A stretch of DNA of 64,000 bases from Impatiens glandulifera (taxonomy: Eukaryota; Streptophyta; Magnoliopsida; Ericales; Balsaminaceae), in NCBI RefSeq assembly GCF_907164915.1, contig NC_061863.1, forward strand, positions 34,631,133-34,695,132, written 5' to 3'. This document shows, in pieces, positions 1 to 10,744 of the stretch (its first letter is position 1; each line of letters begins with the position of its first letter). Position numbers and translations under genes: made by a program. The notes below the pieces were generated by a model. The model did no database searches. It had not been told where the DNA came from and saw only the letters and a program-made list of their open reading frames with translations.

Positions 1-1099
1 CAACCGAGGTTGAAAAGATAATGCTCGAACGGTTCAGCAAGGTGAGACATGATACGATTCTCAATATCGAACGGTTGGAAGAAGAACTAAAAGAGATATG
101 CAAAGATTGTCTTTTGCATCCGGAAGATTACCGAAGTAAGCCAATCTTTGAAATCGTTGAATCCTCCAAAACAGTAGGGGACCAGCAAGAGGGTCCTCAA
201 CCGCAGCCAAATGAAGACAAAGCCGACAGTCCCATCCCTCCAAGTAAGTCCACTTCTCACTCTGCTTCCAGGGAAAAAGATTCGACCGGTCAAGAGAAAT
301 ATAAAACTGCAGTGTCGGTTCATACTCAACCAAGTTAGGAAATTGAAAACACATCCGAGAATATTAAGGATATTATCGATAATGTTGTTGCCACTTCATT
401 GAATGAATGGCACAACGTCACGGAGGCCAGAACCACCACCCTCAAATCTGAATTAATTGAATCAGTTAAGGCAATAGTTGAGTCATCAACCGCTCCGCTG
501 TTAGAAATGATGTAAGTTATGGTGGCTCGGATTGAGGAGCTAACAAAGTGAAAAGCGGTTAATACTCAAGACCAGATCCAAGCCGATGCGGAAACAGCCC
601 TCCGACTCCAAGAAGAAGAGGAAAAACAAGAACGGTTGAGAAAAGAAATGGAAGACAGGGACTACAAAATAGCCCAGGAATTTGATAAGGCAGAAAAGGA
701 GAAACAAAAAAAAACGAATCGGTTCAAGCTGAAGGAATGGTGACACGGCTACAGGCTAAAAGAAAGAAGATTGTTGAACTGGTGTCTCTGGTAGAACAAA
801 GTGGTCTTCAAGGCCCACTCGTCGATGAAGAAGAAGAGGATGACAATCCTCTACAACCAAGGAAAAAGAAAGTTGTACCGACCTCATCTTCCCTCTCAAC
901 AAGTCAGGGAACATCAACCGCTCCCCCACTTCGATCACCCAGACCAGCAAGTGGGTCCTTCAACTTCAACTGCCTTCCTTCCGGAAGAACAAGCCTCTTA
1001 ACCGGTTGGTGCATGGATGTGGATCGATGGGAAAGAGAATGGCAAGATGAGCAGGAGAAAAAGCTCAAAGAAAAAGAAAGAGGACCATCTGATCCATAG
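1..1099 (+). pseudogene. Element IV accessory ORF, C-terminal part, broken
   Basis: This is the tail of the accessory gene that follows pol in the copia elements of this window; the gene enters from the left edge. Two open segments are visible (21-338 and 737-1099). Between them the first frame continues through three stops (near 338, 512 and 549), and a frameshift near the A-run at about 707-714 moves to the frame of 737-1099. The product is charged and glutamate/lysine-rich with a predicted coiled coil (repeated E-E-E-K-Q-E type stretches around 600-720), then a basic KRKK and proline/serine tail. The layout (coiled coil, basic patch, S/P-rich end, then polypurine tract and LTR) matches the accessory gene C of element I at 36450-38993. 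The function is unknown; assignment to the family rests on position and composition rather than strong identity. Confidence 0.6.
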
Positions 1100-1275
1100 T
1101 TTACTTATTTAATTTTTTTATGTTTTGAACTTATGAACTTATCACCTCAAATTTTAGCTTAGTTTCTCATGGTTTATGAAATTAGTTTTTTTTTGAAAAA
1201 TCAAATCTTTCAAACAGCTTAGGTTCATCAGACACATATTTAAAAACAACATATTTTGACACTTTTCTTTGAAAA

Positions 1276-1488
1276 GTATCAAAAAGGGAGAAATTGCTAA
1301 AAATATTCTTCAAAACTCGGTAAAATCAACTTAATTTTCAAATCGGCCATACATTAAAAGTTTTAAATATTTATTTTAAATAATCAAAAAGGGAGAAATT
1401 GTTAGAAAAATTAAGTAGATTAATTTTTAAACCGACCATACATAACAAGTTTTGAATATTTATTCTAAATAATCAAAAAGGGAGAAAT
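1276..1488 (+). repeat. Three polypurine-tract modules before the element IV LTR
   Basis: AAAAAGGGAGAAAT occurs three times (about 1276-1290, 1386-1399 and 1475-1488). The last two are each followed by TGTTAGAAAAATTAAG and lie in an 89-bp direct repeat. A polypurine tract primes plus-strand DNA synthesis and normally stands once, directly before the 3' LTR. The copy at 1475-1488 is taken as the functional one; 1386-1399 is the alternative. Multiple upstream tracts are a known feature of Sirevirus-type copia elements. Confidence 0.7.
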
Positions 1489-2734
1489 TGTTAGAAAAAT
1501 TAAGTAGATTAATTTTAACCGACCAAAGAACTTAATCAATCTCAATTTTCCTGTGCAGGTACAGATCAAGCCGCATCATACCGGATGAAGTACTTGACTC
1601 AATGATCCGGTCATAGTTTGTGAAACCGGCTGAACTCATTCAACCGGATCGACTAGTAAAAATATCATCATCCGGCTTATCCATCCGGCTAATTCACTCT
1701 TTATTGAAGATCATAAAAGCTCAACGGAAAAATATGAAAAGTGATTAATATGAGAAAATGACGTAATATGACGATATAGAGATTTCTCGAAAATACAAAA
1801 AAATAAAAGATCTGGATCAAAAGCATGCAACGAAAACAATGATGAAATTGTTTATCTAACTCTACAAGCAACATCTGTTCAGGCGGAAGACCTGGTGCAT
1901 GTATTCCATGTGTCCAAAATGCAAGACGGCCTAAGTGCATGGCTGCCAAGTGTCCGAAATGACAAAACGTGCACGCAACTTAAACCTAACCGGTGTGGCT
2001 TCAAATGACCAATCTAGCGGAGAGATAAAACTATGATTGTTGTCATATTTACTCTATAAATAGAAGCTCATAATGCCGAAGAAATATACGCGTGAGATCA
2101 TTTACGAAAAGTATATACAAGAGAGAAGTAACAACAACATAAGATCTTACGCATGACCTCGAATAGTGATTTCAAAAAGTGTTTTGTATTGTGTGTGTAT
2201 TTTACTATTGAGTGAAAAGTACTGTATTACATCAATGTGAGTGGTGTAACCGACGAGCAATAAATAAGACTCGTTCGGATTGTGTGTTGTGGTTGTGTAA
2301 TATTCCTTAGTGAATATCCTTCTCACTGTTTGAGAAGAAGGTGTGACGTAGGAGATTAAACTTCGAACATCCATAAAATCCTGCCTCGTGTTCTTTACTT
2401 TCATATTCCGGATATATTCCGGATTACTCACTCAAACCTAACCAAAACATCTAAACCGAACCAAAATACTAATAACTTCCTAAACCAAACTAGTTTTCTC
2501 CTTAAACCGATATCTCCTTCTAAACTCCTTCCAAACCGAACTGTGTGTGTTGCTTCAAGCTGAAACAAACAATTTCCGCACTTGAACCCGGTTCAAGAAG
2601 TTTATGACAGCTTATGTAGTGTTAAGAAGCGGTTTTAGTCTCTAGCTGGGCTATTACCAGTGTGTTGTGTTATTAAGCGTTCACCCTTAAAGAAGTCGGA
2701 CCCCGGTCCTCTAAGGGCGATCCCGATCCTAATA
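1489..2734 (+). mobile_element. 3' LTR of element IV (Sirevirus-like copia)
   Basis: The LTR starts TGTTAG directly after a polypurine tract. It contains a TATA box and, near the end, the block with CATAAAAT and TTCCGCACTTGAAC shared with the other LTRs of this window. It ends GATCCTAATA, where the related LTRs end GATCCTAACA, so the terminal CA is apparently mutated to TA. The next base belongs to a copia integrase remnant on the other strand, so the element inserted into element V. The left LTR and most of the body lie outside the window, so no target duplication can be checked. Confidence 0.75.
2055..2063 (+). promoter_or_regulatory. TATA box of the element IV LTR
   Basis: TATAAATAG lies in the middle of the LTR, where the U3/R promoter of an LTR retrotransposon is expected, upstream of the conserved R/U5-like block at 2370-2400. 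Confidence 0.6.
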
Positions 2735-3779
2735 AATACCATAAAATATATGAATGGTCCACATGGTGGATGAATAGGCCCACATATATGACCTTGTATT
2801 CTTTCAAAAAATTTCAAGGGTTCAGTTCTAATTTTAGATGATGATGGCATTATTATTAACTTTCCTTGTGAACAAGCAGCACAAGAAAATTTATTGGGTA
2901 GAAATTTTTTTTGGTTTTTCAGTGAATGTCCACATGAATGATTAATTATTCTTCGTATCATAATAGCTCCAGGGTGTCCCAATCTATCATGTCATGTAAT
3001 AAAATTATTTTCATCGACAAACTTCTAGTTGGTAATTACATGTACTTCGTCAACACTTATGTTTGTGAGATATAATCCAGAGGAAACTACGGGTAATTTT
3101 TCTAAATAACATTTTTTACCCGAGATGATACTTGTGATAGATAAATATTCTGTATTGCTTTCATTTGAAGTCTCGATGTGATATCCATTTCCGCGGATAT
3201 CTTTAAAACTCTAGCTGGGTTATTACCAGTGTGTTGTGTTATTAAGCGTTCACCCTTAAAGAAGTCGGACCTCGGTCCTCTAAGGGCGATCCCGATCCTA
3301 ATAAATACCATAAAATATATGAATGGTCCACATGGTGGATGAATAGGCCCACATATATGACCTTGTATTCTTTCAAAAAATTTCAAGGGTTCAGTTCTAA
3401 TTTTAGATGGTGATGGTATTATTATTAACTTTCCTTGTGAACAAGCAGCACAAGAAAATTTATTGGGTAGAATTTTTTTTTGGTTTTTCAGTGAATGTCC
3501 ACATGAATGATTAATTATTCTTCGTATCATAATAGCTCCAGGGTGTCCCAATCTATCATGTCATGTAATAAAATTATTTTCATCGACAAACTTCTAGTTG
3601 GTAATTACATGTACTTCGCCAACACTTATGTTTGTGAGATATAATCCAGAGGAAACTACGGGTAATTTTTCTAAATAATATTTTTTACCCGAGATGATAC
3701 TTGTGATAGATAAATATTCTGTATTGCTTTCATTTGAAGTCTCGATGTGATATCCATTTCCGCGGATATCTTTAAAACT
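2642..3779. repeat. 569-bp tandem duplication across an LTR/copia junction
   Basis: The segment 2642-3210 is repeated at 3211-3779. Each unit holds the last 93 bp of the element IV LTR plus about 475 bp of the minus-strand copia integrase remnant. About seven base differences or small indels are visible by eye, so the copies are nearly 99% identical and the duplication is young compared with the surrounding decay. It must postdate the insertion of element IV, because the unit spans that junction. Confidence 0.9.
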
Positions 3780-3929
3780 CAACAAGTTTCTTCGAGATTT
3801 GGACAAATACAATGCATTGTCAATACAAATGTTTGTTCCTTTAGGTAATATAATATTTACTTCCGGAGCCTTCAATATAATTTTTAAACTACTCGATATT
3901 ATATTCAGACATGTCTCTTTCATAACCAA
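3211..3929 (-). pseudogene. Element V gag-pre-integrase and integrase N-terminus
   Basis: The translation shows the copia gag-pre-integrase pattern: the block LPKGTNICIDNALYLSKSRR (3929-3594 frame) and then, after a frame change, a zinc-binding HHCC region with H-P-G, H-S-C-G-H and C-A-A-C-S-Q-G-K, followed by ERIQGHICGPIHPPCGPF, the conserved entry to the integrase core. The reading stops being copia exactly where the LTR sequence begins. A second, shorter copy of the integrase part is at 2735-2982 because of the 569-bp tandem duplication. In a live element this protein would insert cDNA into the genome; this copy is a remnant. Confidence 0.85.
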
Positions 3930-4310
3930 AGAAATAAAAAATTTATTGCTTTCCTAAATGGTATGTGTTCACTTCCAGGAACCTTAATTTTTTTGATTAA
4001 ATAAAATATAATATTAATAATTAATAATGAACAAATAATAATAATAATACAAAAAGCATCATGAAACTAAATATATATAAGACATTAATTAATATCGCTT
4101 TTATTTATATATTTTTTTCGAAATTTTATTAAATATTATAAAGAAAACACAAAATATCAAATGACTTAATTCTTATTTTCACGCTCGACAAGAAAATTGG
4201 CTACATCAAACCCGGAGAAGTCATCGAGTCCAAAAGCTATTTTATCATCACCTGGAGCCGAAGTCGAGTTGCACTCGATGGGCCATTTTCCTTTTAGCAA
4301 TGCCTGATAA

Positions 4311-4533
4311 AGATTGATAAAATGCATCCCCTCTTTTAGCCGAGTGGCAACAAGATGTGGATATCCCCCAGGCCTCCATGAGGTCCTGGGTTCGAGCCCG
4401 TCAGGCGGCAAGTTCTGCGCCTGGTTAATTGGTTAAGTATGTTTGCGGGCTATGTACTTAACCCGCGGGGATTAGTCGGCACTCCATAGGAGTAGCAGAA
4501 CCCAGCGTTCTAAAAAAAAGATTGATAAAATGC
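4311..4533 (+). mobile_element. tRNA-derived SINE with 15-bp target duplication
   Basis: The element proper is 4326-4518, flanked by perfect 15-bp duplications AGATTGATAAAATGC at 4311-4325 and 4519-4533. It has a tRNA-like head with box A-like AGCCGAGTGG and box B GGTTCGAGCCC (pol III promoter), a unique body and an A8 tail. The body (CGGGGATTAGTCGGC) recalls the Au family of angiosperm SINEs; the family assignment is from memory and tentative. It is inserted in the gag pseudogene of element V. Confidence 0.9.
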
Positions 4534-5242
4534 TTCGTCGTACGACAGGTACGTGACCAATGACCTTTCATACCGCAACGATAACATTTGTTTTCCACGG
4601 TCTTATTAATTTAATCATTTTCATCATCGTTGAGAATATTATGTCGACCACCACCACCACGTTCATGACCATTTCCGCAGGCATGGCCTGGAAAATGACC
4701 ACGGACACGACCACGACTACGATGTCGTCCTTTATAATTATATGATGTCACATTCACTTCAATGAATGGGTTCGATCTAGTTGGACGGGCCTCATGATTT
4801 TTCATCAAAAGCTCATTATTTTGTTCGACCAATAATAGACATGATATTAATTCTGAATATTTATTAATACCTTTTGCACGATATTGCTACTGCATGAGCA
4901 CATTCGATGCATGAAATGTGAAGAATGTTTTCTCTAACATGTCTCCGTCAATAATAGTTTCTCCACATAGTTTGAGTTGAGAAGTAATCCGAAATAAAGC
5001 AGAATTATATTCACTCACTGGTTTAAAATCTTGTAGGTGCAAATGCAGCCATTCAAATTGAGCTTTTGAAAGAATGATAATTTTTAAATGATCGTACCTT
5101 TCATTCAAATTGTTCCATAGGACCAATGGATCTTTCACAGTGAGATACTCAATTTTTAAACCTTCGTGAATATGACGACGAAGGAAAATCATTGTTTTGG
5201 CCTTATCTTGGTCGGACGTAGTGTTTTCATCTATGATGGTAT

Positions 5243-5628
5243 TTCCAAGACGAGTAATGATAGGGGGAGCGAAAGATTTGCAGCGAATGTGCAGCGAACT
5301 GACGTGGAAGGCTGACTAGACATGATGACTCAACATTTTAAATTTTATTTATTTCTCTATTTCATTAATAATTTCTCTCTCTTCTTTTTATTAATCATTT
5401 ATTTTTATCTCTTTAATCTTCATTAATAATTTATTTATATTATTAATTTATAAATATATGTTTATATATTTTATTATTTAACTCATTTATAAAATTTAAA
5501 ATAATAATAGAGATAATAATAAATTAAATAAAAAATAACAAAATATATATTTTTAAATATATATTTAAGAGAATAAAAAATTAAATATAAAAATTCTTAA
5601 TTTTTTAATTAATTATTTCTCTCATCTG

Positions 5629-5693
<65 letters not shown>

Positions 5694-6476
5694 TTTATTT
5701 ATTAGTTTTTAAAATGGGTTAATTAGAAACAAAAATTTGTCAAGATCAACTAACTCAAATCAAATATACTAATATTCAAAATCAAATATATTAATAATCA
5801 AATATATTAATATTCAATTGTAAATATTTTTTTTTATAAGAGTTAACATAATATAAGAAGAGAGAATATATAACATTTTGAGTTTTTAATTAAGTTTATA
5901 ATACAATTTACAAGAAAATAAAATATAAAAAATAAATTAAAGAGAGAAAAAAGGAAAAACAACTATTAAAGAGTTTACGTAAAAAAAATATATATAATTT
6001 TAAAAATTATATATTTATATATTTAATTTATTTATTTTTCCTATTATAACTCGTTTTAAAAACAAATAAATATATAAATTATATAGAGGGAGAGTAGAGA
6101 AATAATTAATTTAAAAAATTATGAAGTTTTATATTTAATTTTTTATTATCTTAATTTATCAAATATAATATATATTTTTTTATTTAATTTATTATTGTCC
6201 TTATTATTATTATTCTAAATTTCTTATAAATAAATAAGTTAAATAATAAAATATATTTACATGTTAACTATAAAAACAAATTATTAATAAAGATTGTAGA
6301 AGAGATTAAAAAAATAAATAATTAATAAAGAGAAGAGAGAGAAATTATTAATGAATAGAAGAGAGAGGTAATAAAATTTAAAATGTTGAGTCATCATGCC
6401 TAGTCAGTCTTCCACGTCAGTTCGCTGCACATTCGCTGCAAATCTTTCGCTCCCCCTATCATTACTCTTCCAAGAC
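5243..6476. mobile_element. Mutator-like MITE with long terminal inverted repeats
   Basis: The element (5252-6467, 1216 bp) is flanked by a perfect 9-bp duplication TTCCAAGAC (5243-5251 and 6468-6476), the hallmark length for Mutator-like elements. The ends GAGTAATGATAGGGGGAGCG form inverted repeats with about two mismatches in the first 98 bp, and the similarity continues inward more loosely for some hundreds of bases, so the single strand could fold into one long hairpin. There is no coding capacity. The centre holds an (AT)n tract. Confidence 0.88.
5632..5687. repeat. (TA)n microsatellite in the MITE centre
   Basis: About 56 bp of uninterrupted TA dinucleotide lie near the middle of the long-TIR MITE. 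Confidence 0.95.
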
Positions 6477-6740
6477 CATTAGTGGCAAGATAAATTTTAG
6501 CATCTAGAATCCATGAAAGGTAATTCTTTTCGGTGATGTCAAGAGACGTGAACTCTAATTTCGTAAGGTTCGATATGAAATTGTTAGATGAAATAGTTAA
6601 GATTGAAAGTATAAGAGAATATCGTTATCAATCTTAATCGATTTGGTTTTCACAAATGAGGTGAGAAAATTTGGCTAAAACAAATGAGGAGGGAGCCTTC
6701 GACCTTTACTTCGGGATCGAGAGTTATCGTGCTGATAACG

Positions 6741-7050
6741 TGTTAAAAACATACAAGATAATGAACAAAATAGATAATAATAAGAGAATGTATTATTGTT
6801 TGTCAAAGGGATAATATTTACAATGTTCCTATGTGTCCTATTTGTAGGACTAGATACATAGAAACCAAAGGTCTTCATAATGGTGGAATATAAAACCAAG
6901 AGTCTTACACAATGGCATCCATTAATTATATTGCATTTATAATAAAAGCTTAATTTTATAAGGTAATATATTTTGATATAAATTTCTTCTCTGGAAATAT
7001 TAATATGTATATTCATTATACAAATTTTATATATAAAATAAATTAGAACA
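6741..7050 (-). mobile_element. Probable 5' LTR of element V
   Basis: The segment begins TGTTAAAAAC and ends TTAGAACA (TG...CA). On the minus strand it is followed directly by CGTTATCAGCACGA, the sequence commonly found as the primer site after the 5' LTR in one group of plant copia elements, and then by gag. The outer boundary is set only by the CA dinucleotide; no partner LTR exists in the window to confirm it. Confidence 0.6.
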
Positions 7051-8804
7051 CGATAATTTAATTTGTTATAGTTTTAATTAAAGATTTGATTGGTTATTAA
7101 AATCATTAATGGGATAAAGGACAAATTTAAGACTCTTTTAATTTTTTGTCGTTGAAAGAATTATCGTTACACTATTTTGTTATATTTAGAACTCCGTACT
7201 AACAGCCTACTAACATCGTTAAATAATGTGTTAAATATTTTCCATGTCATTTAGTTATTTTATTTATTTAATATAAGTATTTTACATCTCATCAACAAAT
7301 ACACAACATATCTCTCTCCTATCTATTTTTCAAACATTATCTTCCCTCCGTTAAATATTTGGCATGTCATTTAATTAATTAATTTAATATAACTATTTTA
7401 CCTATTACTAACTAATACTAATCCATTAATTAATACTTTTGGATTTTTTTTCCGTCAATTCTGCTTTGTCTTCCTTCCAAACATCATCATGAACGATTAA
7501 GTAACTCTTTCCTAACAAATTCAGGCACACGAGAAATATGAGAAATAGTAGCTCTTACGGACTCTATTTTTCTTCTTGATTCCAAGCCTCAATCTCTTAC
7601 GGAAAATCTGTTGTATATTCGGTGCACCTCTCCTACAAAGATTGATGTATATTTCTATTACAACTTATTACAGACTTCACTACTAATATTAATGAAGGAG
7701 AGGAAAGTGTTATCGATTGGGTGTGGTGCGTTTAAATCACGATCATTCACAAATAATTTATAATATATATGTATCTGTGTTTTTGGCACGACCTCTTCTA
7801 AAATCAACTCTTTTGAATGATATGGGTAGCAGACAAATGTTTAGAAGTGAACCTAGTTACAAAGAGATAGACAATGGAAAATATATAAAATTATATTCAT
7901 TTCAATCTTCTAGTCTAGTCTGTGTAACTGTGTGAATTATATATAAAACAACTTGTGGTGTGAATTATATTGTTGAAGGTGGTAATATAAATTTTATACA
8001 AGATTTCTTCTCTCTAGCATATTCAAGATTCTCATGTTGATAATAATAATACTAAGATGATGATAAACAACAACATCAATGGGAGTTTGATGATGCTAGT
8101 TGATAATGATAACCAGATTAATAATACTAATAATGAGTTTTTATTGCCTCCATCTATGACTTTAATAGTCAGATGATGCAAAGTCCCAACGGCAACCTAT
8201 TATTGTGCTTTCACAAACTCAAGCAACTCGAATTCTGAACAAAATAATTTGTTTTTCTTACTCTTCAAAGCCTTTCCATTTCTTTTCTGTCTTCTTGCGG
8301 TAGTTCTTCTTCCACACCTTATTTCCTCCTTCAATATAGATCTCAAATTAATAATCTCAAGAAAAAAAACCGAATCATTTGAAAACCCAGATAATAATAC
8401 TATTCCCCAATTCTTGGAATTAACCATAATGATCTGTCAGCAGGTTTTCATACACGACATGGTACAGAGCTACGACTACCGAAAATTAGTAGTTGAAGAG
8501 AAATCTGGAAGCCCTTATAATCAAGAAGAAGAATAGAGTCCGTAAGAGTTACGGTTTCTCTTGAGCCTGGATTTTTTAGAAAATAATTACTTAATCGTCT
8601 TGATATAAGGAAAATGAAACAAAATTTCTCCAATTTGATCATAAACAAAGAAAAAATACCAAAATGGCGAATGGGTGTCGCAGGGAAGATAATGTTTGAA
8701 AAACAGATGGGAGAGATATGTTGTGTATTTGTTGATGAGATGTAAAATACTTATATAAAATAAATAAAATAACTAAATGACATTGAAAATATTTAACACA
8801 TCAT

Positions 8805-9415
8805 TTAACGATGGAGGAATGATACATATCTCTACTGGGAGGCAGCGGGGGAGCGATGGCCTACGTGTCCGACAGGTAGAATTAATAAATAAATAAAAAT
8901 ATAATAATAATTAAGACACGCTTCAAAGTAGAATATTCTCTCTCCTCTTATTAATTAATTTCTTATTCCTCTTATTAAATAATTTGTTTTTCTATCTCTA
9001 CAAATTAATTTTTCTCATTTATCCCTATTCTCACGATTATTATTTTACTCATTTTTTAGATATTTATTATCTCAACGGGTAAAATAACTCAACATTTTAC
9101 AACAAACTCTCACATTAAATATTTAAATAATATGTTTAAATAAACCCTAAACCCTAAACCCTAAACCCTAAACCTTAAATCCTAAACCCTAACCCTAAAC
9201 AACGATTTATGATTTAGAGTTTAGAGTTTATAATTTAGGGTTTATAATTTAGTGTTTAAATAAATTAATTAGCTAGAGATGAGAGAGATAAATTAATTAA
9301 TCAGTGAGAGAGAAAGAGAGATAAATTAATTTTTTTTTAATTTCACCCTGTCCGCCACGTAGACGATCGCTAGGCCCTGGCCTAGTATAGATATGTATCA
9401 TTTTTCTTAACGATG
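8805..9415. mobile_element. Small MITE nested in the larger TIR element
   Basis: The element is 8814-9406 (593 bp) with 9-bp duplications TTAACGATG at 8805-8813 and 9407-9415. The terminal inverted repeats begin GAGGAATGATACATATCT and GAAAAATGATACATATCT and run about 55 bp imperfectly. There is no coding capacity. The duplicated target lies in the inverted arm of the outer element, so this insertion is the younger one. The centre carries telomere-like repeats. Confidence 0.85.
9142..9260. repeat. Interstitial telomere-like repeats in inverted orientation
   Basis: Several CCCTAAA units (plant telomere repeat, some degenerate) at 9142-9200 are followed, after about ten bases, by degenerate TTTAGGG-type units (GTTTAGAGTTTA, ATTTAGGGTTTA) at 9211-9260. 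The two tracts face each other and sit at the centre of the nested MITE, so they would form the top of its hairpin. Confidence 0.85.
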
Positions 9416-9571
9416 TTAGTAGACTATTAGTACGGAGTTCTAAATATAACAAAATAGTGTAACGATAGTTCTTTTAATGACAAAAAATTAGGAGATTCCT
9501 AAATTTGACAAAATACTTCGATAAAAGTCTTAAATTTGTCATTTATCCCAATTATTAATAATAATGAATGA

Positions 9572-10071
9572 NNNNNNNNNNNNNNNNNNNNNNNNNNNNN
9601 NNNNNNNNNNNNNNNNNNNNNNNNNNNNNNNNNNNNNNNNNNNNNNNNNNNNNNNNNNNNNNNNNNNNNNNNNNNNNNNNNNNNNNNNNNNNNNNNNNNN
9701 NNNNNNNNNNNNNNNNNNNNNNNNNNNNNNNNNNNNNNNNNNNNNNNNNNNNNNNNNNNNNNNNNNNNNNNNNNNNNNNNNNNNNNNNNNNNNNNNNNNN
9801 NNNNNNNNNNNNNNNNNNNNNNNNNNNNNNNNNNNNNNNNNNNNNNNNNNNNNNNNNNNNNNNNNNNNNNNNNNNNNNNNNNNNNNNNNNNNNNNNNNNN
9901 NNNNNNNNNNNNNNNNNNNNNNNNNNNNNNNNNNNNNNNNNNNNNNNNNNNNNNNNNNNNNNNNNNNNNNNNNNNNNNNNNNNNNNNNNNNNNNNNNNNN
10001 NNNNNNNNNNNNNNNNNNNNNNNNNNNNNNNNNNNNNNNNNNNNNNNNNNNNNNNNNNNNNNNNNNNNNNN
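9572..10071. other. Assembly gap (500 N)
   Basis: A run of 500 undetermined bases. It lies 21 bases past the end of the long-TIR element; anything there is unknown, and open frames drawn across it are meaningless. Confidence 1.
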
Positions 10072-10084
10072 AAAACAATGAAAG

Positions 10085-10171
10085 GGCGCGTTGGCGTAGT
10101 GGTTCAATATTCAGATGCAAGGGTGTGTGGCGGAAGAAAGGTCCCTGTTCAAATCTTGTTCAACGAATACT
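10085..10171 (+). repeat. tRNA-like segment, probably a SINE head or fragment
   Basis: Box A-like TTGGCGTAGTGG is followed about 50 bp later by box B-like TGTTCAAATC, the arrangement of a pol III internal promoter. No clean cloverleaf is evident and the upstream side is lost in the gap, so a tRNA-derived SINE remnant is more likely than a functional tRNA gene. Confidence 0.4.
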
Positions 10172-10687
10172 TTCTTTAATAGAAATCTGACGTGATAAAA
10201 TGACTCTAGTCATTCATATTGAAACAATTCAATTTTTTTTTGTAGAAACTATGAGATGAATGAGTAGTCAATGATTTCTTGGTAGAAATCAGACTCGTAT
10301 GACTCGTCATTGATGTAAAAACCATTTTAATTTCTTATGTATAAATTATGAAATGAATTGAGTATCCTAGAAATTTATTTTATAGAAATTTAATTTGTCA
10401 AAATGATGCTGTCATTAATCTTTTGAGGCATTTTAATTTCTTGAGATTAAATAAGTTGTTTGTGTTAAAACTTATTCTAATTATGCATTTAAAGAGACAC
10501 GAATATGTTAGTCGAAATTGTCTTCGCAATTAGAATTGTCTTGGTGAGAACAATCTACTCATATTTGTTTTGAGAGTGCATACTCACTTTACGTCGATTA
10601 TTATTCAAAATATGGCAATGTAAGTGCTTCAATTAAGATATGAAATATATTTATAGATATATTTTATTTGATTATGTTGCTAAGTGA

Positions 10688-10744
<57 letters not shown>

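Larger units (their letters stand above)
4163..6590 (-). pseudogene. Element V gag, interrupted by a MITE and a SINE
   Basis: In pieces on the minus strand: the N-terminal copia Gag block (SNLTKLEF, then NYLSWILDAKIYLATNGLG) at about 6477-6590; it resumes at 5242 with the UBN2-type region (LWNNLNERYDHLK, 4887-5192); next an arginine/glycine-rich stretch (4611-4832); then the zinc knuckle CYRCGMKGHWSRTC near 4540-4580 and the C-terminal part down to 4166. Gag packages the element RNA and forms the particle. The MITE entered between the codons for GLG and the next residue; the SINE entered a few residues after the zinc knuckle. No start ATG survives at the usual place. Confidence 0.85.
2735..7050 (-). 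mobile_element. Element V: decayed Ty1/copia, 5' LTR to integrase
   Basis: Read on the minus strand from 7050 down: a short LTR (6741-7050), a primer-site region, gag (about 6590-4165), gag-pre-integrase (3929-3594) and the start of integrase (3551-3211, with a duplicate at 2982-2735). The rest of integrase, RT, RNase H and the 3' LTR are absent; the copy is cut at 2734/2735 by the LTR of element IV and nothing of it resumes further left in the window. Gag is interrupted by a SINE (4326-4518) and by a long-TIR MITE (5252-6467). Numerous stops show it is dead. Confidence 0.85.
7111..9550. mobile_element. Long-TIR non-autonomous DNA transposon (Mutator-like)
   Basis: The left arm (about 7111-7600) recurs inverted in the right arm (about 8530-8813 plus 9407-9550). 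Examples are GATAAA..GACAAATTTAAGACT at the ends, GAACTCCGTACTAA inside, and CTCTTACGGACTCTATT at 7551 against its complement at 8534. The right arm is split by a smaller MITE at 8814-9406. Near-matching 9-bp flanks ATCATTAAT and ATTATTAAT fit a Mutator-like duplication. The core (7600-8530) has short ORFs but nothing I recognise as a transposase; it could hold captured host sequence. Confidence 0.7.

Noticed and set aside
4326..4420. Possible tRNA gene
   Set aside because: Box A and B are present, but the segment continues into a SINE body with A tail and 15-bp duplications.
9499..10190. Open frames of about 200 codons on both strands
   Set aside because: They consist almost entirely of the 500-N gap and have no coding meaning.
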